The position numbers and the translations under genes were made by a program. From Bacteroidota bacterium (lineage in GTDB: Bacteria > Bacteroidota > Bacteroidia > Bacteroidales > Paludibacteraceae), in assembly GCA_021779195.1 (NCBI GenBank), contig JAJYBB010000030.1, positions 1-34,057 of the forward strand: a stretch of 34,057 nt of DNA, in the 5' to 3' direction. Positions 25,699-32,500 of the stretch are shown piece by piece (within the stretch, counting starts at the first letter, position 1; every line of letters begins with the position of its first letter). The notes beneath the pieces were generated by a model. That model was given only the letters and a program-made list of their open reading frames with translations. It was not told the origin of the DNA and did no database searches.

Positions 25699-27336
25699 AT
25701 GTGTATGAATAACAACTATTTATTAAAGTCAGGAGTTTTTTTGCTTCTGATATTTTATTTTCCTGGATGGCTATGGGCAGGAACAGGTAATTGGAGCAGT
25801 TCTGCTACAGGAGGAAATATTACCTACACAACCAACGAAGCGTCGTCTCCTCAAAAAGATTATTCTGGCAATTATATGACGATTGTATATCTCGAAAACA
25901 CCGGATTTAAAAAAATAGGACAAAACACCAATGCCACCGATGTCAACTGGCTTTTATCGCAGGGTTACAGGGTGATTGAGCTCAACTATGCCGGAAATAT
26001 TAATGCCATTTCGCCCAATATAAATGCAGATATCATTGCGATCAACAAAGCTGTTAACGGAGGTTCGTTTTGCGGTTTAACGAACTGTTCAAAATACAGG
26101 ACGTGGATTTTATTTGAAGGATACCGGATTGATCGCGATGTCTCTTATTTCAAAGACGACCCGACAGTATACAATTACTCCAGTTTGTACTCTTCAGGCG
26201 ATTCGTTGCACATGGATATCATTTATCCTGCCCATCCAACTGCTCCGGTTCCTGTAGTTTTGTCTTTTTCTTACAGCAATAGTTATTTTGGCGATGCCAA
26301 TATCAATCAACGCATTAATCTGGGATATACATTTGCCGGTTTCAACGATTCGTTTCTCGAAGGAGCTCCTGCCAATGGAATTGCATGGGCAATTGCCGAT
26401 CATCCCAAGTACTGTCCATGGGGCAATGGGAAACCCGCTGGTGCCACTTCAAACAAAGTGTATACTTCTTTCGAAACAAATCCTGATGCTGCACAAAAGG
26501 TTAAATCGGCTGTGAGAACTGTCCGTGCACTTGGTACTCAGTTGGGTTTATCGGGTAAAATAGGCATTTATGGATTTTCTCGGGGTTCGGACGCAGGTTC
26601 AATTGCCGTGGGCGATCGTAAAGTGCCTGAATTTGAAAATGCAGGATTGCACACCAATGTTTCGGACGATGTGCAGGTGGCAGCTCTTGGTTCGGGGGTT
26701 TTTGATTTTACCTACATTTACAATACTACTGGAGATGGCGATTCAAATCTGGAAATAAATTGTCCGGTAGCCTGGGGACCTCTGGCAAGCAATTATTTAG
26801 CATGGCAACATCAGGGGTCATACTACCTAACTCAGACTGCGACTACAGCTCCCGTATTTTTCTTTTACAACACCGACGATTCTCAGTATTATCAAAATCA
26901 AATTAAACATTTCAAAGCTCATCTCGACTCTCTCGGCGTCACAACATCGGTTATTACAAATTACGGAACCGGTCATGCAGTTCCTCAAACCAGTGGACCG
27001 CTTTCACAAATCTACGCCTTCTTCAACGAATACCTTACGCCACCCTCTGTTTACACAGATCTTGTTCCTGTAAGTTCTGAAGATAATGATTTAAAACTCT
27101 CACTGAATAATAAAAACGACGAGCTTAATCTGTCCTATCAACTGTCAAAAGCGGGTACAACTGAAATATCGCTTTATAATTCGATGGGGAAAGAATTGAA
27201 TATTATTCAACGAAAAGAATGTGCAGGAAAACAAATTATTGCATTAAATATCAATAAGTTACATTTAATAAGCGGAGTGTACATTGTTAAGTTAAATGCT
27301 TCCGGATCGCAATGTGTAAAGAAATTTATCCTGTAA
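25699..27336 (+). CDS. Secreted alpha/beta hydrolase with T9SS tail
   Basis: The protein has 545 aa from ATG 25699; ATG 25705 is possible. It has the signal peptide LLKSGVFLLLIFYFPGWLWA. An N-terminal extension of about 130 residues of unknown fold precedes an alpha/beta-hydrolase core. The nucleophile elbow is GFSRGSDAG with Ser294, a candidate acid lies in YNTDDSQYY (Asp393 or Asp394), and the catalytic His426 is in GTGHAVP. LHMDIIYPAHPTAPVPVVLS is the usual entry strand for dienelactone-hydrolase/esterase-like proteins. A T9SS tail (about 460-545: LSYQLSKAGTTEISLYNSMG to KKFIL) sends it to the surface or outside. It stands alone, divergent from the membrane AraC gene. The substrate is unknown; an ester on a plant polysaccharide or polyester is plausible but not shown. 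Confidence 0.85.
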   Translation: MCMNNNYLLKSGVFLLLIFYFPGWLWAGTGNWSSSATGGNITYTTNEASSPQKDYSGNYMTIVYLENTGFKKIGQNTNATDVNWLLSQGYRVIELNYAGNINAISPNINADIIAINKAVNGGSFCGLTNCSKYRTWILFEGYRIDRDVSYFKDDPTVYNYSSLYSSGDSLHMDIIYPAHPTAPVPVVLSFSYSNSYFGDANINQRINLGYTFAGFNDSFLEGAPANGIAWAIADHPKYCPWGNGKPAGATSNKVYTSFETNPDAAQKVKSAVRTVRALGTQLGLSGKIGIYGFSRGSDAGSIAVGDRKVPEFENAGLHTNVSDDVQVAALGSGVFDFTYIYNTTGDGDSNLEINCPVAWGPLASNYLAWQHQGSYYLTQTATTAPVFFFYNTDDSQYYQNQIKHFKAHLDSLGVTTSVITNYGTGHAVPQTSGPLSQIYAFFNEYLTPPSVYTDLVPVSSEDNDLKLSLNNKNDELNLSYQLSKAGTTEISLYNSMGKELNIIQRKECAGKQIIALNINKLHLISGVYIVKLNASGSQCVKKFIL

Positions 27337-27370
27337 CTGGTTGTATTGGGAATTTTGTTTTTTAACATAA

Positions 27371-27544
27371 AGTTACTTTGAGATAGACAATGAAACTTAT
27401 GCAAGCACAAAGAAAGAATTTAATTTTGAAGAGCAAAAGATTTTTGTTGGATTTGATGTGCATCTAAAGAGTTGGAATGCTTCAATATTCACAGAAAGTC
27501 TACATTACAAAACCTTACCCCTTATAATTTTCCAACATTATTGA
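27371..27544 (+). pseudogene. Remnant of an IS110-family transposase N-terminus
   Basis: One frame, open from 27371 to a TGA at 27542-27544 but without an ATG, encodes EEQKIFVGFDVHLKSWNASI followed by FTESLHYKTLPL from 27428 on. This resembles the N-terminal RuvC-like start of IS110-family transposases, which commonly read like (I/F)VGIDVHKKSW, with the first catalytic Asp in the FDVH motif. Similarity seems to stop near 27521 and a stop codon follows. Only about 30-40 codons of a transposase of 300 or more residues remain, so this is a decayed fragment. The match is by eye. Confidence 0.5.
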
Positions 27545-27609
27545 ATGGTTTGTTTATTTTCCATACCCGCCAATCATTGGATACTTTTAGTTGGGGATTC
27601 CCATAATTT

Positions 27610-27680
27610 ATAAGGATTTTCAATCCGCTGAATTAATATTTTAATCTAAATATTGAATAGGACATATTGAAAATCCTTAT
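27610..27680. repeat. Inverted repeat pair, 15-bp perfect arms
   Basis: ATAAGGATTTTCAAT (27610-27624) and ATTGAAAATCCTTAT (27666-27680) are exact reverse complements around a 41 bp AT-rich loop. It lies in the non-coding stretch downstream of the IS110 remnant and may be a small mobile-element scar or part of a terminator complex. Confidence 0.75.
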
Positions 27681-27690
27681 CATAAATGAA

Positions 27691-27715
27691 GGTGGGATTA
27701 AAAATAAATCCCACC
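27691..27715. terminator. Hairpin GGTGGGATT / AATCCCACC
   Basis: A perfect 9-bp stem with a 7-nt A-rich loop lies between the convergent hydrolase and TonB-receptor genes. It is a reasonable bidirectional transcription stop, although the flanking U-tract is weak on both strands (a TTTTG run begins 14 bp beyond the right arm). It could equally be part of a dispersed repeat. Confidence 0.45.
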
Positions 27716-27830
27716 AACCAACGCCACCTTTTGTTTAATTAATCATTGCACATATCCGTGCGGACGGGCTTTACTAGCTACATTATTTGCCACACATAGA
27801 ATTCGTGCGGCAGCGAGGGGTTAATTTTTT
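27716..27830. other. Non-coding stretch, locally GC-richer, with repeated CACATA...CGTGCGG motif
   Basis: This block downstream of the TonB-receptor stop codon has no gene. It is richer in GC than its surroundings and contains the pair CACATA-2 bp-CGTGCGG (27749-27763) and CACATA-5 bp-CGTGCGG (27793-27810). With the hairpin just before it, it may be a dispersed intergenic repeat or the end of a lost element. No function is visible. The whole gap 27337-27830 holds only this block, the IS110 remnant and the inverted repeats. Confidence 0.4.
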
Positions 27831-29684
27831 TTACAAGCTCATGTTAAACCCGACATTAAAATTGATTCCCGGCATGGGATACCCATAATTGATCTGATAT
27901 TGCTGATTTAGCAAGTTATTACCATCAGCAAATAGTTCTAATTGTTTCAGCAGTCTTACCGACAATCGCATATCCAGCAACAGATAATTCGGTTCAATCA
28001 CTGGAGCTACAGTCGGATTGGGCGAAATAAAGGTGTACAATTTCTCAATGTATTGAGCCGAAGCATTTAGATCCCACATTTTATACCGATAATTGGCGCT
28101 TACATTCATTTGTTGGCGTGGAGCAGCAATAATCGCCTTACTTAAATCAAGATAACTGTAGTTGGCATGTAGAAACAGGTTATTCGTAACGGCATATTTA
28201 GCCGAAAATTCAATACCGGTATTCACAAACGAACCGGTATTCATTCGCTGAATGGCAGGAAATATTCCCACCACCTGTATCATATTATCTCCCACTAATT
28301 TGTAAGTTGTTAATTCAAGGTTTAATTTATTGTCCAACAACGATTGCAGCCAACCGATTTCGTAATTTACCACTCGTTCGGGCTGTAAAGCGGGATTGGG
28401 AACGTAAAGGTACAATTCCATCAAAGTGGGATCGCGAAATCCTTTTGAAACAGATGCTTTGAAAGTGGTTTCGGCTGTAGGACTGTAAGTAATACCACCT
28501 AATGGCACTAATTCATTTCCATAAATCGAATTATTTTCAAACCTCAGTCCGGCTGTTAAAGTCAATTTCTTAAAAAAAGTCTGTTGCATGGTGGCATATA
28601 TTGCCATGTCATTTACTAAAAGCAATGAATCGTGTTTAAGACCCTGGTTTGCTATGCCGCCATACTGGGTCAAATCGGTTCCAGCCGTCAGGGTATTGCC
28701 TTGAAATAAATTTATCGACTGGTAAAGCATGATACCGCTATTCCGGTCGGTGGAATGAAATCCGTCGGTGAGGGTGTGTTCCCCAAAATTATGATAAAGT
28801 TTCAAAGCTCCTTCCCATTTTTCGAATTTATTTTCGAGCGAAAGTGCTGCTTTTCCCCGAGTTATATTTGCTCCGAAAGGTGCTGGAGCTGAATATACCG
28901 AACCATTGTCATTGCCGATAAACATGGCAATATTAACATCGGCAGTTAACTTCAGATGTTCATCAAACCGATAAGCCGTTTTTAAATACCCGTTTGAAAT
29001 ATTAAAATCGGTATGAGGACGAATCCCATCCGTCTGATCGTGATTCAGTGAACTGAAAATACTTAACTTCCCTTTTTTGTATCCAATGGTTTCGTAGAGT
29101 TTCTGCGTATTATATGAACCGTAAGCAGCTCCAAACCCTACCCGAAGTCCTTCCTGATATTGTTTTTTTGTTATAATATTGATCACACCCCCCATGGCAT
29201 TCGATCCGTATAAAAGAGAAGCAGGCCCACGGATAATTTCAACCTTTTCAACATCCGAAGCTGTGTAAGCATCCGCCAAGGGATGACCGAAAAGTCCCTG
29301 AAATTGAGGATGTCCATCAATCAATACCAACACTTCGTTATTGGGCGAGCCTCCAACACCCCGAATGCTGATACTTCCAGAACCTCCGGTGGATACCCCG
29401 AAACCCAGAATATTGCGTTCGGTAACAAAAACACCAGGAACAAAATCATTCAGTGCCGGGAGAATATTGACCTGACCCGTGCTTTCAATTTCGGACTGCG
29501 AAACTTGTGATACCGATAATGGCACTAATTTACGTGAAATTTCTTTCTTTGAACCCGTAACAATAAGTTCATCTAAATTTACACTATCTTTTTCAAGCTT
29601 TTGTGCAAAACTTTGGATGGGCATGTCCAAAAAGAACAGAATGAAAAAGATATTTCTTAAAACTTTAAGAGAAAAATTATGCAT
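27831..29684 (-). CDS. Stand-alone TonB-dependent outer-membrane receptor
   Basis: The protein has 617 aa. ATG 29684 (MHNFSLKVLRNIFFILFFLD) gives the signal peptide; the frame can extend to a TTG at 29705. A TonB-box-like stretch LDELIVTGSKKEIS (about 38-51) leads into the plug (about 50-170: SISIRGVGGSPNNEVLVLID, IIRGPASLLYGSNAMGGVIN). A 22-strand-type barrel follows, closing in INFNVGFNMSL. It is shorter than SusC, lacks the carboxypeptidase-like N-terminal domain and has no SusD partner, so it belongs to the siderophore/vitamin/metal type (CirA/BtuB-like). A TTG-N19-TAnnTTTG promoter lies 40 bp upstream of the start, leaving no room for a cobalamin riboswitch in the leader. No Fur-box-like repeat was recognised. 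The substrate is unassigned. Confidence 0.93.
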   Translation of the reverse strand: MHNFSLKVLRNIFFILFFLDMPIQSFAQKLEKDSVNLDELIVTGSKKEISRKLVPLSVSQVSQSEIESTGQVNILPALNDFVPGVFVTERNILGFGVSTGGSGSISIRGVGGSPNNEVLVLIDGHPQFQGLFGHPLADAYTASDVEKVEIIRGPASLLYGSNAMGGVINIITKKQYQEGLRVGFGAAYGSYNTQKLYETIGYKKGKLSIFSSLNHDQTDGIRPHTDFNISNGYLKTAYRFDEHLKLTADVNIAMFIGNDNGSVYSAPAPFGANITRGKAALSLENKFEKWEGALKLYHNFGEHTLTDGFHSTDRNSGIMLYQSINLFQGNTLTAGTDLTQYGGIANQGLKHDSLLLVNDMAIYATMQQTFFKKLTLTAGLRFENNSIYGNELVPLGGITYSPTAETTFKASVSKGFRDPTLMELYLYVPNPALQPERVVNYEIGWLQSLLDNKLNLELTTYKLVGDNMIQVVGIFPAIQRMNTGSFVNTGIEFSAKYAVTNNLFLHANYSYLDLSKAIIAAPRQQMNVSANYRYKMWDLNASAQYIEKLYTFISPNPTVAPVIEPNYLLLDMRLSVRLLKQLELFADGNNLLNQQYQINYGYPMPGINFNVGFNMSL

Positions 29685-29723
29685 AATTATTATATTTGCA
29701 TTCAATTAATATTCAAAACTCGA

Positions 29724-29753
29724 CAAAAATACGGTTTTAATTCAACATCGCAA
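29724..29753 (-). promoter_or_regulatory. -33/-7 promoter of the TonB receptor
   Basis: On the minus strand, TTG (29753-29751) is followed after 19 bp by TATTTTTG (29731-29724), a good match to the Bacteroidota consensus. The start codon is 40 bp downstream, giving a short leader. Confidence 0.6.
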
Positions 29754-29858
29754 GCATTTGCAAACAACTACCCAAATTCTACATTCTTGTAGCTTTCTGT
29801 TCAAATGAAATTATACCATTTATTTTCAAGTAATTAAAATGATATTTAGCTGCAAACT

Positions 29859-29878
29859 CCTAAATTTTAAAATTTAGG
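29859..29878. promoter_or_regulatory. 20-bp perfect palindrome in divergent intergenic region
   Basis: CCTAAATTTTAAAATTTAGG is fully self-complementary and is followed on the plus strand by a T-rich run (29881-29892). It lies between the divergent TonB-receptor and nfnA-like genes, about 130 bp from either promoter, so it could be an operator or a relic terminator. No gene is seen in the rest of 29685-30028. Confidence 0.5.
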
Positions 29879-29989
29879 TATTTTATTTTTTAAGATGGAT
29901 TTTAATTAGAATTATTAATTAACTGTAATTTGTTTGTTGAACGATGGATTAATTCTATCACTAATATATCTTAGTCGAGCATTTTTACG

Positions 29990-29997
29990 TAATTTTG
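29990..29997 (+). promoter_or_regulatory. Putative -7 box of the oxidoreductase operon
   Basis: TAATTTTG matches TAnnTTTG, 31 bp upstream of the ATG at 30029. No clear -33 TTG is at ideal spacing. Confidence 0.5.
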
Positions 29998-30028
29998 CAC
30001 CTCAATTTTAAAAAAGAAACTGATCGAA

Positions 30029-30859
30029 ATGAATAAAATTGTCAGTAAAGAATATTTCTCGGAAAACGTCGTAAAATTTGAAGTAGAAGCTCCGTTGATT
30101 GCAAAATCACGAAAAGCCGGTCACTTTGTTATCGTAAAAGTTGGCTTAAAGGGCGAACGTGTCCCTTTTACCATAGCTGATTCCGACATTAAGAAAGGAA
30201 CCATCACCTTGGTGGTGCAAAAAATTGGTTTATCTTCAACCAAATTGTGTGCGTTGGAAGTTGGTGATTTTATTACCGACATGGTAGGCCCACTTGGGAA
30301 AGCTACCCATATCGAAAATTTCGGCACCGTAGTTTGTGCTTGCGGTGGTGTGGGAACTGCTCCCATGTTGCCCATAGCCGCTGCTTTGAAAGCTGCCGGT
30401 AACAAAGTGATTACCGTTCTGGCTGCACGCACTAAAGATCTAATTATCCTCGAAGAACAAATGAAAGAGCATTGCGATGAGGTAATAGTCATGACCGATG
30501 ATGGTTCTTATGGAAACAAAGGTTTGGTTACCAACGGTGTAGAATCGGTTATCAATCGCGAAAAGGTAGATCTTTGTGTTACCATTGGGCCAGCTATCAT
30601 GATGAAATTTGTAAGCCAGCTGACTAAAAAATATGAAGTTCATACGTTAGCTTCGCTCAATACCATCATGGTCGATGGAACAGGTATGTGTGGTGCTTGT
30701 AGGGTAAGTGTCGGTGGAAAAACAAAGTTTGTTTGCGTCGATGGTCCGGAGTTCGATGCACATCAAGTAGATTTTGATGAAATGTTGATGCGACTGAATG
30801 GTTACAAAGACATTGAACGCGATGAAATGAAAAAACTTGAAATAATTAATAATAAGTAA
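30029..30859 (+). CDS. NfnA/SudB-type ferredoxin-NADP reductase subunit (FAD, [2Fe-2S])
   Basis: The protein has 276 aa from ATG 30029 and no signal peptide, so it is cytoplasmic. The FAD-binding beta-barrel spans about 1-95 with RVPFTIAD (44-51). The NAD-binding domain has CGGVGTAPMLPI (105-116). A C-terminal [2Fe-2S] site follows in DGTGMCGACRVSVGG, with Cys221, Cys224 and Cys236, plus Asp216 as the likely fourth ligand seen in NfnA. It pairs with the next gene to form either an electron-bifurcating NADH-dependent ferredoxin:NADP+ oxidoreductase (NfnAB) or the closely related sulfide dehydrogenase SudBA. Automated annotation often calls it a dihydroorotate dehydrogenase electron-transfer-like protein. 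It would balance NADH, NADPH and ferredoxin in a fermenting anaerobe. Confidence 0.93.
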   Translation: MNKIVSKEYFSENVVKFEVEAPLIAKSRKAGHFVIVKVGLKGERVPFTIADSDIKKGTITLVVQKIGLSSTKLCALEVGDFITDMVGPLGKATHIENFGTVVCACGGVGTAPMLPIAAALKAAGNKVITVLAARTKDLIILEEQMKEHCDEVIVMTDDGSYGNKGLVTNGVESVINREKVDLCVTIGPAIMMKFVSQLTKKYEVHTLASLNTIMVDGTGMCGACRVSVGGKTKFVCVDGPEFDAHQVDFDEMLMRLNGYKDIERDEMKKLEIINNK

Positions 30860-30938
30860 GAATAATTACGTGGAATGAGTTGCTGATAGTCTGTGTCCAA
30901 ACTCAGAAATCAGAACTCAATAAATTAAAACTCAAGAA

Positions 30939-32411
30939 ATGAATCTTACAGAAGAAAGAGCTAAAGAATGGCGCGCTGGATTGCGTAATGCCATGAAAGC
31001 AAAAGAACGTACCGCAATTCCTCGGGTTCACATGCCTGAACTGGATCCTGAATATCGCAGTCATACCCGCACCGAAGAAGTTAATCTGGGATTAACTCCC
31101 GAAATGGCCATGCAGGAAGCCAAGCGTTGTTTAGATTGCGCTAATCCTACCTGTATGGAAGGCTGTCCCGTAAATATTTATATTCCCAAGTTCATTAAAA
31201 ATATTGAGCGAGGCGAATTTTTGGAAGCTGCTAAAACACTCAAAGACACATCGGCTTTACCAGCAGTGTGTGGCAGGGTTTGCCCTCAGGAAAAACAATG
31301 CGAAGCACAATGTATACACTTAAAAATGGGAAAGGAATCTGTTGCTATCGGACATTTGGAACGCTTTGCAGCTGATTATGAACGTGAAAGTGGAAAAATT
31401 TCGGTTCCAGAGGTAGCCACTCCCAATAATATTAAAATTGCTGTTGTCGGTTCCGGACCTGCCGGGCTGGCTTTTGCCGGCGATATGGCTAAATTAGGTT
31501 ATGAGGTGGTGGTTTACGAGGCTTTGCACGAAATCGGCGGTGTGCTGAAATATGGTATTCCCGAATTCCGTTTGCCTAATGAAATCGTTGATGTTGAAAT
31601 TCAGAACTTACAAATGATGGGAGTGCATTTTATCACCAACTGTGTGGTTGGTAAAACGATTTCTATAAAGGATTTGGAGGATGATGGATATAAAGGTATT
31701 TTCGTGGCAAGTGGTGCAGGCTTACCTCGATTTATGAATATTAAAGGTGAAAATCTGGTAGGTATCATGTCATCCAACGAATATCTCACCCGTGTAAATC
31801 TTATGGATGCAGCCAATCCAGTTTCCGATACCCCTGTTTATAAAGGCAAAAAAGTGGCGGTTATCGGTGGAGGTAATACGGCTATGGATTCTGTGCGTAC
31901 TGCTCGCCGTTTAGGCGCCGAAAGAGCAATGATTGTTTATCGCCGTTCGGAAGAAGAAATGCCTGCACGATTAGAAGAAGTAAAACATGCCAAAGAAGAA
32001 GGTATTGAATTCTGGACTTTACACAATCCTATTGAATATATTGGCAATGAACAAGGTCGAGTAACTCACATGTTGCTTCAGGTTATGGCGTTGGGCGAAC
32101 CCGATGAATCGGGTCGGCGCTCACCGGTTGAAATCCCAGGAAAAACCGAAATGCTTGAGGTTGATGAAGTGATTGTAAGTGTAGGTGTTTCTCCTAATCC
32201 CATTATCCCGCAATCAGTGAAGGGACTTGAAGTTTCAAAATGGGGAACTGTAGTGGTGGACTTAGAAACCATGCAATCGGCTGTGCCTGTTATTTTTGCC
32301 GGAGGCGATATCGTCAGAGGTGGAGCAACTGTAATCCTGGCAATGGGTGATGGAAGACGTGCTGCCAAATCAATGAACGAATGGATTCAATCAACTGAAT
32401 CAAGAGTTTAA
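30939..32411 (+). CDS. gltA: NfnB/SudA-type oxidoreductase, glutamate synthase small-subunit-like
   Basis: The protein has 490 aa from ATG 30939, 79 bp after the nfnA-like gene, and is cytoplasmic. Two [4Fe-4S]-type Cys clusters are visible: Cys64, 67, 72, 76 (CLDCANPTCMEGC) and Cys111, 115, 121, 125 (CGRVCPQEKQCEAQC). The FAD motif GSGPAG (171-176) and the NADPH motif GGGNTAMD (310-317) follow, and AGGDIVRGGATVILAMGDGR near the C-terminus completes the flavoprotein. It is commonly annotated gltA (NADPH-dependent glutamate synthase, homotetrameric type), but the partner upstream favours an NfnB/SudA role, and no large glutamate synthase subunit is nearby. A degenerate copy of part of its 3' end lies just downstream. 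Confidence 0.93.
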   Translation: MNLTEERAKEWRAGLRNAMKAKERTAIPRVHMPELDPEYRSHTRTEEVNLGLTPEMAMQEAKRCLDCANPTCMEGCPVNIYIPKFIKNIERGEFLEAAKTLKDTSALPAVCGRVCPQEKQCEAQCIHLKMGKESVAIGHLERFAADYERESGKISVPEVATPNNIKIAVVGSGPAGLAFAGDMAKLGYEVVVYEALHEIGGVLKYGIPEFRLPNEIVDVEIQNLQMMGVHFITNCVVGKTISIKDLEDDGYKGIFVASGAGLPRFMNIKGENLVGIMSSNEYLTRVNLMDAANPVSDTPVYKGKKVAVIGGGNTAMDSVRTARRLGAERAMIVYRRSEEEMPARLEEVKHAKEEGIEFWTLHNPIEYIGNEQGRVTHMLLQVMALGEPDESGRRSPVEIPGKTEMLEVDEVIVSVGVSPNPIIPQSVKGLEVSKWGTVVVDLETMQSAVPVIFAGGDIVRGGATVILAMGDGRRAAKSMNEWIQSTESRV

Positions 32412-32422
32412 AAATTAAACTA

Positions 32423-32464
32423 TCGGCTGTGCCCGTTATTTTTGTGGGAGGCAATTTTGTCAGA
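32423..32464 (+). repeat. Degenerate 42-bp copy of the gltA 3' coding region
   Basis: This stretch aligns without gaps to 32277-32318 inside the gltA-like gene, with 36 of 42 bases identical; both begin TCGGCTGTGCC and end GTCAGA. It starts 12 bp after the gltA stop codon and ends 36 bp before the IS66 left end. It looks like the relic of a tandem duplication or recombination. The reading frame is not maintained as a gene. Confidence 0.8.
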
Positions 32465-32500
32465 AATTGAAACACATATGCCAGCGAAATGGGAACTGAC

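Noticed and set aside
29685-29830. Possible cobalamin riboswitch before the TonB receptor
   Set aside because: The promoter box is only about 40 bp from the start codon, and no B12-box-like sequence is present.
30121-30492. 123-codon minus-strand frame inside the nfnA-like gene
   Set aside because: It lies antisense to conserved FAD/NAD motifs, and its composition mirrors the real gene.
30860-30938. Repeated ACTCA motifs between the nfnA- and gltA-like genes
   Set aside because: The units are short, irregular and unevenly spaced. It is probably a simple intercistronic spacer with no CRISPR-like regularity.
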